In this document: positions 11,336 to 22,936 of the stretch, piece by piece | Layout: every line of letters starts with the position of its first letter | How positions within the stretch are numbered: the stretch's first letter is position 1 | Assembly (NCBI GenBank): GCA_008828725.1 | Contig: MEHQ01003804.1 | Coordinates: 66,566-130,565 of the forward strand | Direction of reading: 5' to 3' | Origin: Saccharina japonica | Lineage: Eukaryota; Sar; Phaeophyceae; Laminariales; Laminariaceae | DNA: 64,000 bases | Notes under the pieces: model-generated | Told to the model about the DNA's origin: nothing | What the model saw: only the letters and a program-made list of their open reading frames with translations | Databases searched by the model: none | Program-made: the position numbers and the translations under genes

Positions 11336-11792
11336 TTCTTAACACCGGGCCCCCACTGTACGCTCCTCCCGATATTGTAAGGGCGCGAGTAAGAAGTGAG
11401 AAATATATGGTGTTTGTGTACATAACATACTCCTACGTAGCTTTCGCATGCAATTATATATATGTACACAGCACAGGACACCTAACTAATAAGAAAACCA
11501 GGCAGACATTACAATTGAAAACAAAAATGGGGGAATCGTTATCTTTAAGGCAGTGTCGAAAGACTGCACCTTCTCTAAATAAATAAGTTCAGCCTGGACC
11601 GGATTTCCTTTTCATTATTAGGCGCCCTGTACTGTACAACACGTCGTATCGTATACAATAAGGTTCCCCTTCGGGATGTTGTTCACTTGAAATTCAGGGG
11701 GTGTCGCGAACGAAGTTAAAAATGCGGCATTAAACATCAATATTCAGGTTGATAGTGGACGAACCTTGATATTGGATGAAAGTATATACAGT
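11336..11792. other. segment absent from copy 2 of D1
   Basis: This is part of the roughly 735 bp missing at 16560/16561. I see no gene or repeat family in it. Confidence 0.5.
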
Positions 11793-12145
11793 GCCGGTCG
11801 CCCCGGTAGGCTAGCAGGTAACCACGAAACCTGCCGAAGTTGAGATCGTGAGTTCGAGCCCTCCCGAGTGCATGCTCGTAGGGACGTTTTCTCGCAAAAA
11901 CAAAATCTTGACTAGCGGAAAGCGCGAGAGCGTGAGTTAGTTGGCAAAAATTCGACGAAAATCGACGAGCGTTGGGGAGGTGAACCCCCTAGGCAATAAA
12001 AACCAAGGCAAGAACCGCAGTGGGGGAAGAGGAAAAGGAGCTTACTTTGTCACCCCGGATCTGATCTACGATTAGTGAGGGAGCAAGACGGAAGTGCGAA
12101 GATAATAGATGGGGTGAAAAACAAAAACAAAATAACAAAATAGTA
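11793..12145 (+). mobile_element. tRNA-derived SINE copy (diverged)
   Basis: The head starts GGTCGCCCCGGTAGGCTAGCAGG, with an A-box-like TAGGCTAGCAGG (11807-11818) and a B-box-like GAGTTCGAGCC (11850-11860). The body has the family blocks GGCAAGAACCG, CACCCCGGATCTGAT and AGTGAGGGAGCAAGACGGAAG, and the 3' end is A-rich. It matches the other SINE copies in order and spacing, but is the most diverged. Confidence 0.7.
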
Positions 12146-12651
12146 TTATACGCGGCTCGAGCAACTTGGACTCTTCCCCACCGACAGCATCCCGAGTCAA
12201 CCTATTATATAGAGTTTTTTCGAGCACAGCATCCAAGGCGGCCGAGGCAATCCAGAGTCTTACCAACCACAGCGTCCAAACACTCGCCACTGGTGGTAAA
12301 GCTAGGGTTCGGGTTCGGGTCAGGGTTTTGATCGGACTGGTGCTACCCTAGGCGGGGTATCCACTTTTTCGCTACAGGGTTTTGGCCACTCTGACCAGTG
12401 GCTCTGAATCTAACTGAAAATAGGACCTAAACATGTGGTTTGTTGGATATGCGTATCAAAAACCTCCAATGGCGGTGCATATAGAACAACAACAAAAAAA
12501 CAATAATACGTTCATGATTTCATGCGGTAAAGTAGTCACGAGGTCGAGTGGCTCTGTGCAGGTGAAAAACAATATACGTAACAACCCTACCGTAGCACCC
12601 GTCATTGGCGGGTCTCCGCTTCAGGCGCCAAGTTCAAGAACATCTACCAGC

Positions 12652-12881
12652 CAGCCACGATGGAGGTGCACCGTGTTTTGTTTTTAGAGTCTCGCCTAAG
12701 GAGATACAAACCTCACCAGAAGAAAAGAAAAGTGCCACCCGGTCAACCATACCATGAGCTAGGTATGCAATGGAAAATGTGGCAATACAAAAATGCAACT
12801 CCGGCGAGTTTGGGTTAAGGAGGCCGATCATTCAGCAAACATCGTTCAGCAAAAAACGCTGCCTCTCTCGTAGCACGCGTC
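12652..12881. mobile_element. MITE-A copy
   Basis: It runs from GCCACGATGGAGGTGCACCG to TCTCGTAGCACGCGTC in the orientation opposite to the 9320 copy. TTTGGGTTAAGGAGGCCGAT is the internal family block. Confidence 0.8.
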
Positions 12882-12959
12882 TACCCACTACGAAGATGTG
12901 TCTACCCCTCAAAGGGGGAGCCTCATAGCCACCAGGGGTTTCCTCCACCGCAGTGTTAA

Positions 12960-13116
12960 GGCATCAGGGCCTCTTGTTGGTTCGGTCGGTTAACTAATAA
13001 TCGACCGAAAACTGTCTCTGGTTTCCGGTTATAAAAAGGGAAATAACCCAAACCGCAAACCGAAATTGAGATCATTCCGGTCGGTAATTCGGTCGGATAG
13101 GGCTGTTCCTAGCGGG
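12960..13116. mobile_element. remnant of a GGTCGGTT-rich element end, hAT-like
   Basis: It has repeated GGTCGGTTA and TAACCGACCG motifs, mutually inverted, and ends in GGATAGGGCTGTTC. TAGGGCTGTTC resembles known hAT MITE termini. The other end is not identified, so this is a weak call. Confidence 0.35.
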
Positions 13117-13117
13117 N
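13117..13117. other. single N: sequence junction
   Basis: The bases after this N match 7901 onward, and the bases before it match the end of copy 2 at 17655. It joins two copies of segment D1. Confidence 0.9.
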
Positions 13118-14544
13118 TATCCTTGGTGTTACTCACTTTCCGTGGAATCAAGCGTAGAAGAGAAGCAGAGTTTGAAAATCCCCGAGACAGCTGGCATCTG
13201 CCCCGGGACGGGAGTCACGTATGGCCTTCCGATCCTATAACCACCCCGAATTCGAATGCCATCCAAATTATACAAAAACGGGAAAATTACCACAGGCTGT
13301 ATGAGGTAATTACGTATTTTCCGGCCTTACAAGCCCACATACCATTACACAGGGGGGTATATATTAGTTCAAAACTTTGTCCTACTGCTGTACGTGGTAT
13401 TATTGATTCCTGGGATCACAACGGTCCGGTTGTTTTATTTCATTTTGAGCTCTGGGGCGAGTGGGGTGTCAGGGACTCGGATCCTTGTGCACTCTCGCTT
13501 GAGTGTTGAAAATATATACGTGTACGAATTATATGTGTTAGGTACTACGACGGGTTTTAATTTTATGGTGTTTTATATACAAGTACGTATAATACGTACA
13601 AATAATGTATTTCCTGATTATCAGAGGTGTGTTGTTGTTGTTGTGTCCCATTATCCCCGAAGCAGGCGTACCGGCCCCTTAAACTTTTTATCGTATCATG
13701 TGTATATGCGAGTGCCGTTATCGTTTATCAAAATGCTGGATAATAAGAAATTCGGGAGTCGTTTTATATCGAAATTAGTGTGAGAAACACCCAATTTCAA
13801 ATAAGAAATCCAGCCTAGACCATATTTCCTGTTTCTTATCAGGTGTCCCAATACTGTACTGCTGTTGTTATCGATATGTATATACCGAACTTTTGTTCTG
13901 TTCGATCAGTTTCGTTTGTTTCATCGATAACGATATATCTAAAAGTTTCGGTGCGATATATAACAAAACAACAAGCGATATTACAGGGAAGGAAGTAGTA
14001 ATGGACCACCGTTGCGACCGCACGTGGAAGAGAAAGGAGCATCGACGTCGAAAATGAACAATTTTGCGAGTGCTGGGCCGAGGATGCCATGCCAGAACCT
14101 CGAGAGTGTGGATTGAGTTACCACTCCGTTCAGTTTTCATATATGTGCCTATAGGGACCATACAGCCACAGCTAGTAAACCACCCAGGCTTCAGCGCAAC
14201 CAGCGCCACATCTTCCAGGACACGACGTGACCACAGCCCAGCTGTTCGAAAACAGGTGTGTGGTACTGTATATATACGTATATATGTGACTGTGATTCTT
14301 TGGCACCAGGAAGTTGGCTGGGTGGGATCACGAATCACTTCGATACAGGAGGTCTTTCTACCAGAAAAGCAGTAAATATCATGAGAGCAAGCACGATCGT
14401 CTCTTGAGGTCTGTCTCCCGTCTTTAATCTGACGTACTTCGTTCGGTACTACTACATACTGTTGTTATAATACGTAGTCGTCTCGAAGCGTAACACCCCT
14501 TCCTCGCCTCCGTATCTTAGGTGCAGACACGTCGTCTGCACCCG

Positions 14545-14825
14545 GACGCGTGCTACGATAATTGTAGCACTTTTTGGCTGAAGCGTTTGTTTCTGATTGA
14601 TCGGGCTCCTTAACCCAAATTCGTCGGACTTCCATGCATGCTTGTGTTGCAACATTTTCCCCTATTAGACTCATAAAGTCATGGCATTGTTCGTCGGGTC
14701 ATTGGTCGGGTAGCATTTTTCTTTTCCTCCAAAACAATATGTTTCGGGCCAGGTATGGAGCTCCTAGAGTTAGGAGCTTCGCAGAAAAAAACATATGGTG
14801 CACCTCTATCGGAGCATGATGAGTC
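14545..14825. mobile_element. MITE-A copy (D1 copy 2)
   Basis: Counterpart of the MITE at 9320, essentially identical. Confidence 0.8.
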
Positions 14826-14935
14826 ACCGGTGTACGTAGTGGGCACCATCTTGAGGCAACACGAAACGAGTGGTAGCATACGCAGAAGTATGTGATGACT
14901 GCTATAAACCATCACCGGGCAGCCTATATATACTA

Positions 14936-14943
14936 TATAAATA
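14936..14943 (+). promoter_or_regulatory. TATA box (D1 copy 2)
   Basis: TATAAATA in the same context as at 9711, about 250 bp upstream of the ATG at 15195. Confidence 0.5.
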
Positions 14944-15194
14944 GCCTGCATGCCACAGTACGCACGTTGCCCACTCCCTTGTCACCCGGCACCTCAATCT
15001 CCTTGTTTTTGTCCGTCCTCCTGCTTGTATATATATATATATACCTCCTCATTTTTTGTTTTTGTTTTCTGTTTGGTAGGCCGCGCCGCACGGGAAGAAA
15101 AAGAAAAACAAAAAAAGGGGAATATCACCCCCTCTTCACTATAGTGTATACCAGGTTGCCTGGTTTTAGCCAGACAAAGGTGAAACAGGCGAAG

Positions 15195-15584
15195 ATGAGG
15201 ATGAAGGCCGCTAGCACGCTTTTGCTGGCGGCGGCGTTCGCCCGTGGGGTTTCGTGCAAGGTTTGGGTTGGGGACAGGGACGCCGCGGCGGTGGGAATAT
15301 CTCCTTCGGACGGTGAACAGTTGAATGAGGACGAGCTGATACATCTGGTCGTTGGCGCAAACACAACCGGTAAGAAAGTTTTGTCTACAAAAGCAGAAAC
15401 TACTGTTAATTACCTGTCAGCTGGGCGGGTGGCATGGTCAGAATTGTTAACCGAAAGCCTCGATGGTTTGGCTTTTGGGCGTCTTGAAAGAGAACGATAT
15501 CATGTGCGACATCATGTGACCCAGTCGTTTCGATTTCTACTAGTGGAACCACATCCCTACGATCACGTCGTTCCATTTGGTTGA
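15195..15584 (+). CDS. putative secreted protein, first exon (copy 2)
   Basis: This is the second copy of the exon at 9970. The signal peptide (MRMK, then ASTLLLAAAFA), the acidic mature segment, the phase-1 donor GGTAAGA at 15370 and the unspliced stop at 15582-15584 are all identical. The upstream A-rich tract differs by one base, AAAAAGAAAAACAAA against AAAAACAAAAACAAA. Identity this high means the pair gives no evolutionary evidence that the frame is under selection. Confidence 0.45.
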   Translation: MRMKAASTLLLAAAFARGVSCKVWVGDRDAAAVGISPSDGEQLNEDELIHLVVGANTTGKKVLSTKAETTVNYLSAGRVAWSELLTESLDGLAFGRLERERYHVRHHVTQSFRFLLVEPHPYDHVVPFG

Positions 15585-16560
15585 CTCCCGAGTTTACTGT
15601 AGAATAGTAGACGACAGCAGTGTTGACTTCAGTATGCCCGCACGCTGCTGGTATACATCGCACACAGCCGAATGAAGTTCAGTCTGGGTTTTTTATTTTA
15701 GTCTGCCCTTTCCAACGGCCCGCTTGAAGGCTTGATTGACCAAGCTCGTCAGCCTGAAAGACAAGGAGGAACTATATCGCAGTGCCAGATCCACGACATC
15801 GAGCATTGCTTGCTTGTTCAAAGAGGACAAGGTTGTTCCCTAAGACGTCTGGGGCAGGCAGAGCACCGTTAGTCGCGCGCACCTTGAGACCTTCGGACAA
15901 ACTTACACGTAGAGTACCCAAAAGGCCTATAATAGGTGTGAGTGTGACTGCCGCACCATGCTCCATGCTCCTGGAAGCAAAACAACAATATTTAGTTTTC
16001 CGTTGGAGTCGTATACAGCACGGATGAGGGCGCCGCTTTCGGGGCGTGGGTGCTGCTAGTAGAGGTATAGGGCGGCATGGAGGGGTACAGAGGTCAGAAC
16101 GGGTGCTGACTCCGAATGTCCGCAACGCGTAGCTATTAGCTTAGCGGGGGGCGAGTTGATCCGCGTAGGGGTTGGTCTATACTTGGTATGTGTAGAGTGT
16201 AGGGACAGGCTTGATTGAGCTATCGTCGAGTTACGTCAGTGCTGCGTTGTTTTCGCACTATAAGATAGTAGATGCACCAGGCTTCGGCTTGAGCCGGACC
16301 TACAACTGTTTAACATTCTGCGCATTGTTTTGTTGAATTGGGAGGTTAAGCGAGTATCCCCGCGCCAAAGGTATTACAGTGTGGTACTGTATTGCCACAC
16401 TGGTCGGTTGCGGCTGACCTGTACCAGGTCAACGTGGTATGCGGCTCTCGCGGCATAGATGCAAAATAAATCAGAAATACCCAAACAAGAGATGAAAGCA
16501 AGAATCCTCAGATAAGAAACGTCCAAAATAAGACTTCAAGCCTGGAAACAAAATTGACGT
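15585..16560. other. no confident gene (copy of 10360-11335)
   Basis: As in copy 1, no second exon is evident. Confidence 0.35.
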
Positions 16561-16640
16561 ACTACTAGTGAGGGAGAAACACGGAAGTGCGAAGATAATA
16601 GATGGGGTGGAAAACAAAAACAAAAGAAGAAAACAGTATT
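16561..16640 (+). mobile_element. SINE 3' remnant
   Basis: Only the last part of the SINE seen at 11793-12145 remains, from AGTGAGGGAGAAACACGGAAG through the A-rich tail. The head and body are deleted together with flanking DNA. Confidence 0.7.
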
Positions 16641-17164
16641 ATACGCGGCTCGAGCAACTTTGACTCTTCCCCACCCACAGCATCTCGAGTCAACCTATTA
16701 TAAAGAGTTTTTTCGAGCACAGCATCCAAGGCGACCGAGGCAATCCAGAGTCTTACCCACCGCAGCGTCCAAACACTCACCACTGGTGGTAAAGCTAGGG
16801 TTCGGGTTCGGGTTAGGGTTTCGATCGGACTGGTGCTACCCTAGGCGGGGTACCCACTTTTGCACTACCGGGTTTTCGCCACTCGGACCAGTGGCTCTGA
16901 ATCTAGCTGAAAAGTGGACCTAAACATGGTTTGTTTGATTTGAGGAACAAAACCTTCCAATGGCGGTGCATATAAAACAACAACACAAATTTGAAGGAAA
17001 AAAACGTTCATGAGTTCATGGCCGTAAAGTACTGTAGTCACTCGGCCGAGTGGCTCTGTGCAAGCGAAGAACAAGCACCTATACATATACCATCCACTAC
17101 CGTAGCACCAGTCAACGGAGGGTCTCCGCTTCAGGCGCCAAGTTCACAACAAATACCAGGTACC

Positions 17165-17417
17165 GACGAATGCCACGATAGAGGTGCACCGTGTTTTTTT
17201 CTGAGAGATTTTTACCTAAGGAAATCCAAACCTCACCCGAATGACGATTTCCCGAAGAAAAGAAAAGTGCCACCCGGTCAACCATACCATGAGCTAGGTA
17301 TGCAATGGAAAATGTGGCAAGAAAAAAATGCAAGTCCGGCGATTGTGGGTTAAGGAGCCCGATCATTCAGGAAATACGTTTCAGCAAAAAAACGCTATCT
17401 CTATCGTAGCACGCGTC
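17165..17417. mobile_element. MITE-A copy (D1 copy 2)
   Basis: It runs from GACGAATGCCACGATAGAGG to CTATCGTAGCACGCGTC. It has an extra GACGATTTCCCG segment compared with the 12652 copy. Confidence 0.8.
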
Positions 17418-17514
17418 TACCCACTACGAAGATGTGTCCACCCCTCAAAAGGGGGAGCCTCATCGCCACCAGGGTTCTCCGTCACCGCAGTGTTGAGGCA
17501 TCGATGGCTCTTGT

Positions 17515-17655
17515 TGGTTCGGTCGGTTATCTAGTAACCGACCGAAAACTGTCTCCGGCTTCCGGTTATAAAAAGGGGAAATAACCCAAACCGCAAACCT
17601 ATATTGAGATCATATTCCAGTCGGTTATTCGGTCGGATAGGGCTGTTCCTAGCGG
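17515..17655. mobile_element. remnant of a GGTCGGTT-rich element end, copy 2
   Basis: Counterpart of 12960-13116. GGTCGGTTATCTAGTAACCG is a visible palindrome and TAGGGCTGTTCC is the candidate terminus. Confidence 0.35.
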
Positions 17656-17659
17656 TAAA

Positions 17660-18880
17660 AAAAAAACAAAAAAAAGCTTCGTGAGTTTTTTGTTTGTCAT
17701 GAATCAGCATGAATCGTGATATTATATGTTATGATGAAAACAATCACGATTCATGGCGCCGACGTTTCGCACAATTCCATAAAAACTGAAATCACAATTC
17801 ATGACATTTTGGCGTGGCTCGAAATACCGCTGATCACGGCACTACGTAATCCACGCCGACGATTATAGACAGCGAGTGGTTCCCCAAAGACACTGACCGG
17901 CCTGCGTTACCGAGCACGCTGTGGCTCCGAAATATCGAGGAGGAGGAGGAGGAGGCACAGCGTGAAAAAAAAAGCAAAATAATCTGAAACTCTTAAGCAC
18001 CAGGCAAGGCAGACGACATGTCCGAGAGATTGAAGCCTCGCGCGGACCTGGCGTCGCCGACGGTGCATGAGGTTCGGAATATCACAGGCCGGGTCGGGAG
18101 GGCATCTGCCTTCTTATTATGTGAGGTCGGCAGTTCGCCAGCATGGATACGTCTCATTGACCTTTTCCTCCTCCTCAGGCCCGTCTGCGAGGCCCTGCAC
18201 AAAACTGCTCCCCTGCCCAACATGCAAACTAAATCGTAGCAAAATTCCGGATTTTGACAAATGTATCTTCTATATCTCCGCCTGATAATGTCTATACTCG
18301 TACACGATTCCTTTCAAAACAAAACCAAAAGTCGAATTACGTGGTCTCTATTATCTTCAGCCCCGTTGTTGTCGCCCCGATACTTTATACTCCAACCTCC
18401 AGGGTCATGCATCAACTGTGCGTCCGTTCCGAAATCGGACCCTTCCGTACTGTTATTTTCCAACTCCCCTACGATGATAGTCCTTTCTGTCTTTTTTCTG
18501 TCGAGTGTAGTATTTTTCAGTCCTAACATTTTTTCCACTACACTAATCCACACTCACAGCTTTCACTGTCGAAGTCGTAACATCCTCCCAACATCCGCAT
18601 CCAGTCTATATATACTGCTTCGGCGGTCTATTATCACAACATGACTTATGGGGGTTCCGTATAGATTCAGAGGGGTTTGATGGGATAGGGGTCAGGGGAC
18701 GCAAATATCCCACCAGAAATAGGCGAGCTGTGGTGTAATGTCCGGTGACGAACCCTACGACGGTATATGTAGCAGGTTTTAACTGGAAAACACCATGAAT
18801 AACGGGGTCCCCTTAACCAAAGTGAGAACTGAAAAAAAACATGTCCCACACTAATCCCAAGTAGTGTGTCCCCAAATTCG
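17660..18880. other. no confident gene
   Basis: Short frames at 18018-18239 (+) and 18314-18553 (-) are shared with D2 copy 2 at 23279-23491 and 23590-23859. Most differences between copies change amino acids, so constraint is not supported. A GAGGAGGAGGAGGAGG run lies at 17938-17953. Confidence 0.4.
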
Positions 18881-19105
18881 TGTGACCAGTTCTTAAGGGG
18901 TTTAACACAAGTTCTTCGGATTTTTCTCTTTGTTTGTGTTGCAATACATAGTATTGTATACGTAGGCCGTAGGATTGCTCGTCGGACAGCACTTTTATTT
19001 CCCTCCAAAATCAGTTTTTGAGTGAGGTATAGATCTCTCTCCTCAATAAGTGACCACCCTTTGAAGGCAGAAACATGGTGCACCTCTACCGCCGCAGCAT
19101 GCATC
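18880..19105. mobile_element. MITE-A copy, one end eroded
   Basis: The right end, CATGGTGCACCTCTACCGCCGCAGCATGCATC, is clear and is preceded by the CAGCACTTTTATTTCCCTCC block. The left terminus is not recognisable. Confidence 0.55.
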
Positions 19106-19227
19106 CGGTCATTTATTTTTGTCATTACCCGAATAACGAATAACCGGTTTTGAAATGGCGGAACCGGTTTCGGTTACCAAAAAACCGATTGAACGGGCCG
19201 ATTCAATAACCTATAATATCGGTCTAG

Positions 19228-19482
19228 GACGCGTGCTACGGTAGAGGTAGCACTTTTTGGCTGAATCGTTTTCCGAACGATCGGATTCCTTAACCCAAAT
19301 TGGTCGGACTTTTACTTTTGTGACGAATGATGTTTCAGAGTATACTTCGACCATGATATTTCGCACCCGGCAGCACTTTTGTTTTCCTCCAAAATCATTT
19401 TTTTTCGGTGACGTATAATATGACGCTCCTTAAGTGAGGAGCTCAGAAAAAACAGGGTGCACCTCTATCGTAGCAATTGTCC
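19228..19482. mobile_element. MITE-A copy
   Basis: It starts GACGCGTGCTACGGTAGAGG and ends CACCTCTATCGTAGCAATTG. All internal blocks are present, including CTCCTTAAGTGAGGAGC, a perfect 17-bp hairpin-forming palindrome. Confidence 0.85.
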
Positions 19483-19489
19483 TTGCCCA

Positions 19490-20310
19490 AACTTAAGTGC
19501 AAGGGAACACATGTTTCTCGAAGTTATGGTCAGGCGTTCTCACCAAAAGCGGGTATATATTTAGATCATCTCCACGGTCTTTGGCTGCCTATAGGTTGCC
19601 CGTCGAGTCCTTTGCCCTAGCGCTGTCAGTCAAGGGGCGACAGTAGTGCTGTCTCACAACATCTACTGACCAGAACAGGCACAATCAGATGAACGTATTG
19701 GGCCTAGTATTCGTCACCCGTCAGAAGAAGCTGGTCCGATTTGTTCCAGCCGATAAAGGGGGGTTGGAAAATTGCTGGTGTTCAAATTGTGACACTTTTG
19801 CTTTGAGACAATACCGTTGGTGGGGCGAAACGCGACCAAGGTGTACCGGGTTTTGGCCGGTGGTATGTTTTTTATTCGCGTGGAAATCGAAGGCAGGTTT
19901 TGTGGTCAGGCTCTCCCTTTCGTGGAAATCCGGCCTTAACACCCGTACGTAGTAGTGTGTGCTCTACGCGTTGTACTATTTGTTTCTACCCGTCCGTGTC
20001 CTTGCTGATTATGTTTTGTGGAGATATACGTACAAGTTCGGTGGCCACAAACTAATGTACGATCCAGACAGAGATTTTACCAGGTACATCGAAATGGCGT
20101 TTCGGGAGGAGTTTCGACGTTCCTAATGCAATGCCACATGCCAACGCCCTTACTGGATACAACTGACAAGGGACAACACGCTCGCGCCACGACGCCTACA
20201 AATGAAGGAAAGAGGAACGGCGTAGGGGGAGAGATTCAAAGCAAAACTTAAATGGAGAAAGCTGACAAATCACAAAATTTTTTCCACAGAATACCGGAAG
20301 GCAACCTCGC
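19490..20310. other. no confident gene
   Basis: An 87-codon frame at 19689-19952 is identical in D2 copy 2 (24948-25211). It has no domain that I know. Confidence 0.35.
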
Positions 20311-20318
20311 TGCATGTA

Positions 20319-20613
20319 GACGCATGCCATACGAGTAGAGGTGCACCCATGTTTTTTTCCAGGAGCTCCTTGCATTGCAAGAGGCTCCTATACCCAATCG
20401 CAAACGTGATTTTGCAGGAAATATAAAAGATTGCTATCTATCAATGAAATTTCATGCACGCCCATTAGGAAACATCCCAAGACCGAAATAGTACACAATT
20501 AAAACTATGGCACAGTCCTCCCATTTGGGTCAGGGATCTGCGATTTATTTCACGTCAGACCACATTGGTTCACAAAACATAAGCGTGTGACCTCTATCGT
20601 AACCACGATCTCT
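20319..20613. mobile_element. MITE-A copy, indel-rich
   Basis: It starts GACGCATGCCATACGAGTAG and ends near GACCTCTATCGTAACCACGA. Many 1-2 bp insertions distinguish it from its counterpart at 25578. The (TATG)n tract begins about 20 bp past its end. Confidence 0.7.
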
Positions 20614-20627
20614 AGTTGTTATGTATG

Positions 20628-20760
20628 TGTATTATTATGTATGTATGTATGTATGTATATGTATGTATGTTATGTATGTATGTATGTATGTATGCATGTA
20701 TGTATGTATGTATGTATGTATGTATGTATGTATGTATGTATGTATATGTATGTATGTATG

Positions 20761-20792
<32 letters not shown>

Positions 20793-20899
20793 TGTATGTA
20801 TGTATGTATGTATGTATGTATGTATGTATGTATGTATGTATGTATGTATGTGTGTAGGTATGTATGTATGTGTGTATGTATGTATGTATATATGCGCGG
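20628..20899. repeat. (TATG)n microsatellite, interrupted, about 270 bp
   Basis: Tandem TATG with interruptions such as TATATG and TGTG. It lies between a MITE-A end and TATATATGCGCGGAATACCG. Long apparent ORFs in every frame are artefacts of the 4-bp repeat. Confidence 0.95.
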
Positions 20900-22347
20900 A
20901 ATACCGGTGAAAGGTAGGTACACCAAAGCACCAAACAAACCAACATCCAAAACAATCATTAAAAAAAAACTTAATGCCTGTTTTTAACGACGCGTATTAC
21001 GGCAAAATAAATAATTAAAAAAAAAATAAAAAATAGCGGGCATGAAAGTATGTATTAGGAGGCAACTTGCCGAAACCTGCGTAAACATGAAACCAACATC
21101 TCGTCGAAACGTTTGACGAGTTTGTCTCTACGAATCCCTTCGACGTCGAAATTACGGAAGGTGAAATTTGCAACGTGTAATATTACTGTGTTTGTCCACA
21201 GCAGTATATTTAAAAAATTAAAAACAACACAGTATATAAAAGATGGAACCAAGCACACGCCGGCGCACCTACAGTAAAACTACATCGAACAGTACTTGTA
21301 GTATACATACGCCTTCATCAAGGCAGGGGGGAATCTATATTACCCCCCCCCCACAAAAAGACACACGCTTCCTGGATTCTACAGCCTCAGAGATTGTGTC
21401 CGCTCATACGGGATGATATCCTGTATGAGGACATATCAAACCCGTGGTGAGCACGCGCGATCGATGCGTTACGCTCAGTCTAGCGAAACGAGTTTCGACG
21501 AAATACCTCGATCTCACGCTGTGTGTGTGTGTTTTTTAATATATATCGGGGGTTAGATGGTGGTGGTGGTGCCGACTGCACTCCTGTAGCTGGTTTTGAT
21601 GCGGCTCTAGTGACGACAAACCCAGTGTGGGTTCCCCACGTGGATGTCGGCTCCGGCCGATGCCTAGCCAGCAAGCAAAAGCAAGACCTTAGAAAATCCC
21701 GGCTCCGCCAAGAAAATCAACAAATCAATTAGAGATACCACATGGGTGGAAAAGGCACCACTTGGAAGGCCTGGTGGGTCTTACGAGTTGTGCGCGGATT
21801 CCTCTCTTCCGAAGCCTTCATTCCTCCATATGGGACACCAGGGTATTACTAGGGACCCAACGCCTGTTGCGCGAAGTTAAGCGGAACAACAGTCTTGAGG
21901 CGAGCCGCCGCGCTCGAAGGGGCTGCCGAAGACCAGAGCATGCGATATATGCGTGGGCATACTCCCGAAACCACTTTCCAAGTTTAGATTGACGGTGAAA
22001 AAAAGTGTTTTTGCCCGCAGCGACCGTACAAAGGTGCTACAAAACAAGTACACCCCTCTGGAATGCACTCACTACATTGTTATCGTCTCTCGGCGAACCC
22101 TGTTAGGCGTCCTACAATAAGTTCGACGTCATCTATCTGGCGCCTGTCGCGCAAAAAAAAACGAAGCAATTTCGACACAACGTTTGCGCCAGCGACAACG
22201 TCTACTCCTTGCCCTGGTTTCATCTGCATATTATATGTAGGACGTTCTGCTGTACAGGTTTCATTGATATCTGATGATGGAGTTGCGTATATATCTCAAC
22301 AAATGGGAAGTGCTGTTTTGCTCTATTATTGTAGAACATGTGGGTGC
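20900..22347. other. triplicated non-coding segment
   Basis: This DNA recurs at 25930-27393 and 46029-47483. It includes short (GT)n and (GGT)n tracts near 21521-21574. No gene is supported. Confidence 0.5.
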
Positions 22348-22600
22348 GACGCATGCTACGATAGAGGTGACCATGCTTTTCGTGAGCTCCTCACTAAAGG
22401 AGCGCCATACCTCACAGAAAAAATGTTTCTGGAGAGGAAAACAAACGTGCTGCCGGATGAGAAATATCATGACCGAAGTATATTCTCAACCGTATTTCGT
22501 CACAAAAAAAGTAATTCTGACGAATTTGGGTCAAGCAGCCCGATGGTTCAGAAAACGATTCGGCCAAAAAAATGCCACCTCTACCGCCGTAGCACGCGTC
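22348..22600. mobile_element. MITE-A copy
   Basis: It runs from GACGCATGCTACGATAGAGG to CTACCGCCGTAGCACGCGTC. This is the unoccupied form of the site that carries a nested MITE-A in D2 copy 2. Confidence 0.85.
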
Positions 22601-22634
22601 GTGCAACTTTGGCAATAAAACAATACCAGCAATC

Positions 22635-22886
22635 GATGCATGCTACGATAGAGGTGCACCCTGTTTTTGTTTTGAGCTCCTCACTTAAGGAGCGTCATAC
22701 CTCACCGACAAAATGATTTTGGAGGAAACTAAAAGTGCTGCTGGATGAGAGATCTCATGACCGAAGTACACTCTGAAACATATTTCGCCACAAAAATAAA
22801 AGTCCGACGAATTTGGGTTAAGGAGTCCAATCGTTCAGAAAACGATTCACCCGAAAAAAGTGCTACCTGTACCGTAGCACGCAACA
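22635..22886. mobile_element. MITE-A copy
   Basis: It runs from GATGCATGCTACGATAGAGG to CTGTACCGTAGCACGCAAC, in the same orientation as the copy 35 bp upstream. Confidence 0.8.
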
Positions 22887-22935
22887 CTCATCAGGCGTCG
22901 TGAAAGACGGCTGTAAGGCAGGCCACGGCAAGGAC

Positions 22936-22936
22936 N
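22936..22936. other. single N: sequence junction
   Basis: After it the sequence restarts near the beginning of D2 (about 17680). Before it the sequence is cut where copy 2 continues at 28270. Confidence 0.9.

Larger units (their letters stand above)
7901..13116. repeat. duplicated segment D1, copy 1
   Basis: It is almost identical to 13118-17655 in the same orientation. Differences include an 8-bp indel near 8120, scattered substitutions, and about 735 bp (11336 to about 12070) absent from copy 2. It ends directly at a single N, and copy 2 begins with the same bases as this copy, which suggests abutted allelic contigs rather than a proven tandem duplication. Confidence 0.9.
13118..17655. repeat. 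duplicated segment D1, copy 2
   Basis: This is the direct copy of 7901-13116, lacking about 735 bp at 16560/16561. It carries its own MITE-A copies, TATA box and secreted-protein exon. Confidence 0.9.
17656..22935. repeat. duplicated segment D2, copy 1
   Basis: It matches 22937-28269 in the same orientation, and its right part (20900-22935) also matches 46029-48072. The main differences are the (TATG)n length, an indel-rich stretch at 20130-20610 and a nested MITE-A present only in copy 2. Confidence 0.9.

Noticed and set aside
12299..12330. Telomere-like TAGGGTTCGGGTTCGGG (also at 16796)
   Set aside because: Two or three degenerate units inside interstitial repeat DNA; not a telomere.
21870..21950. 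5S rRNA-like motif (GAAGTTAAGCGG)
   Set aside because: Only this short string matches; the surrounding 5S elements are absent.
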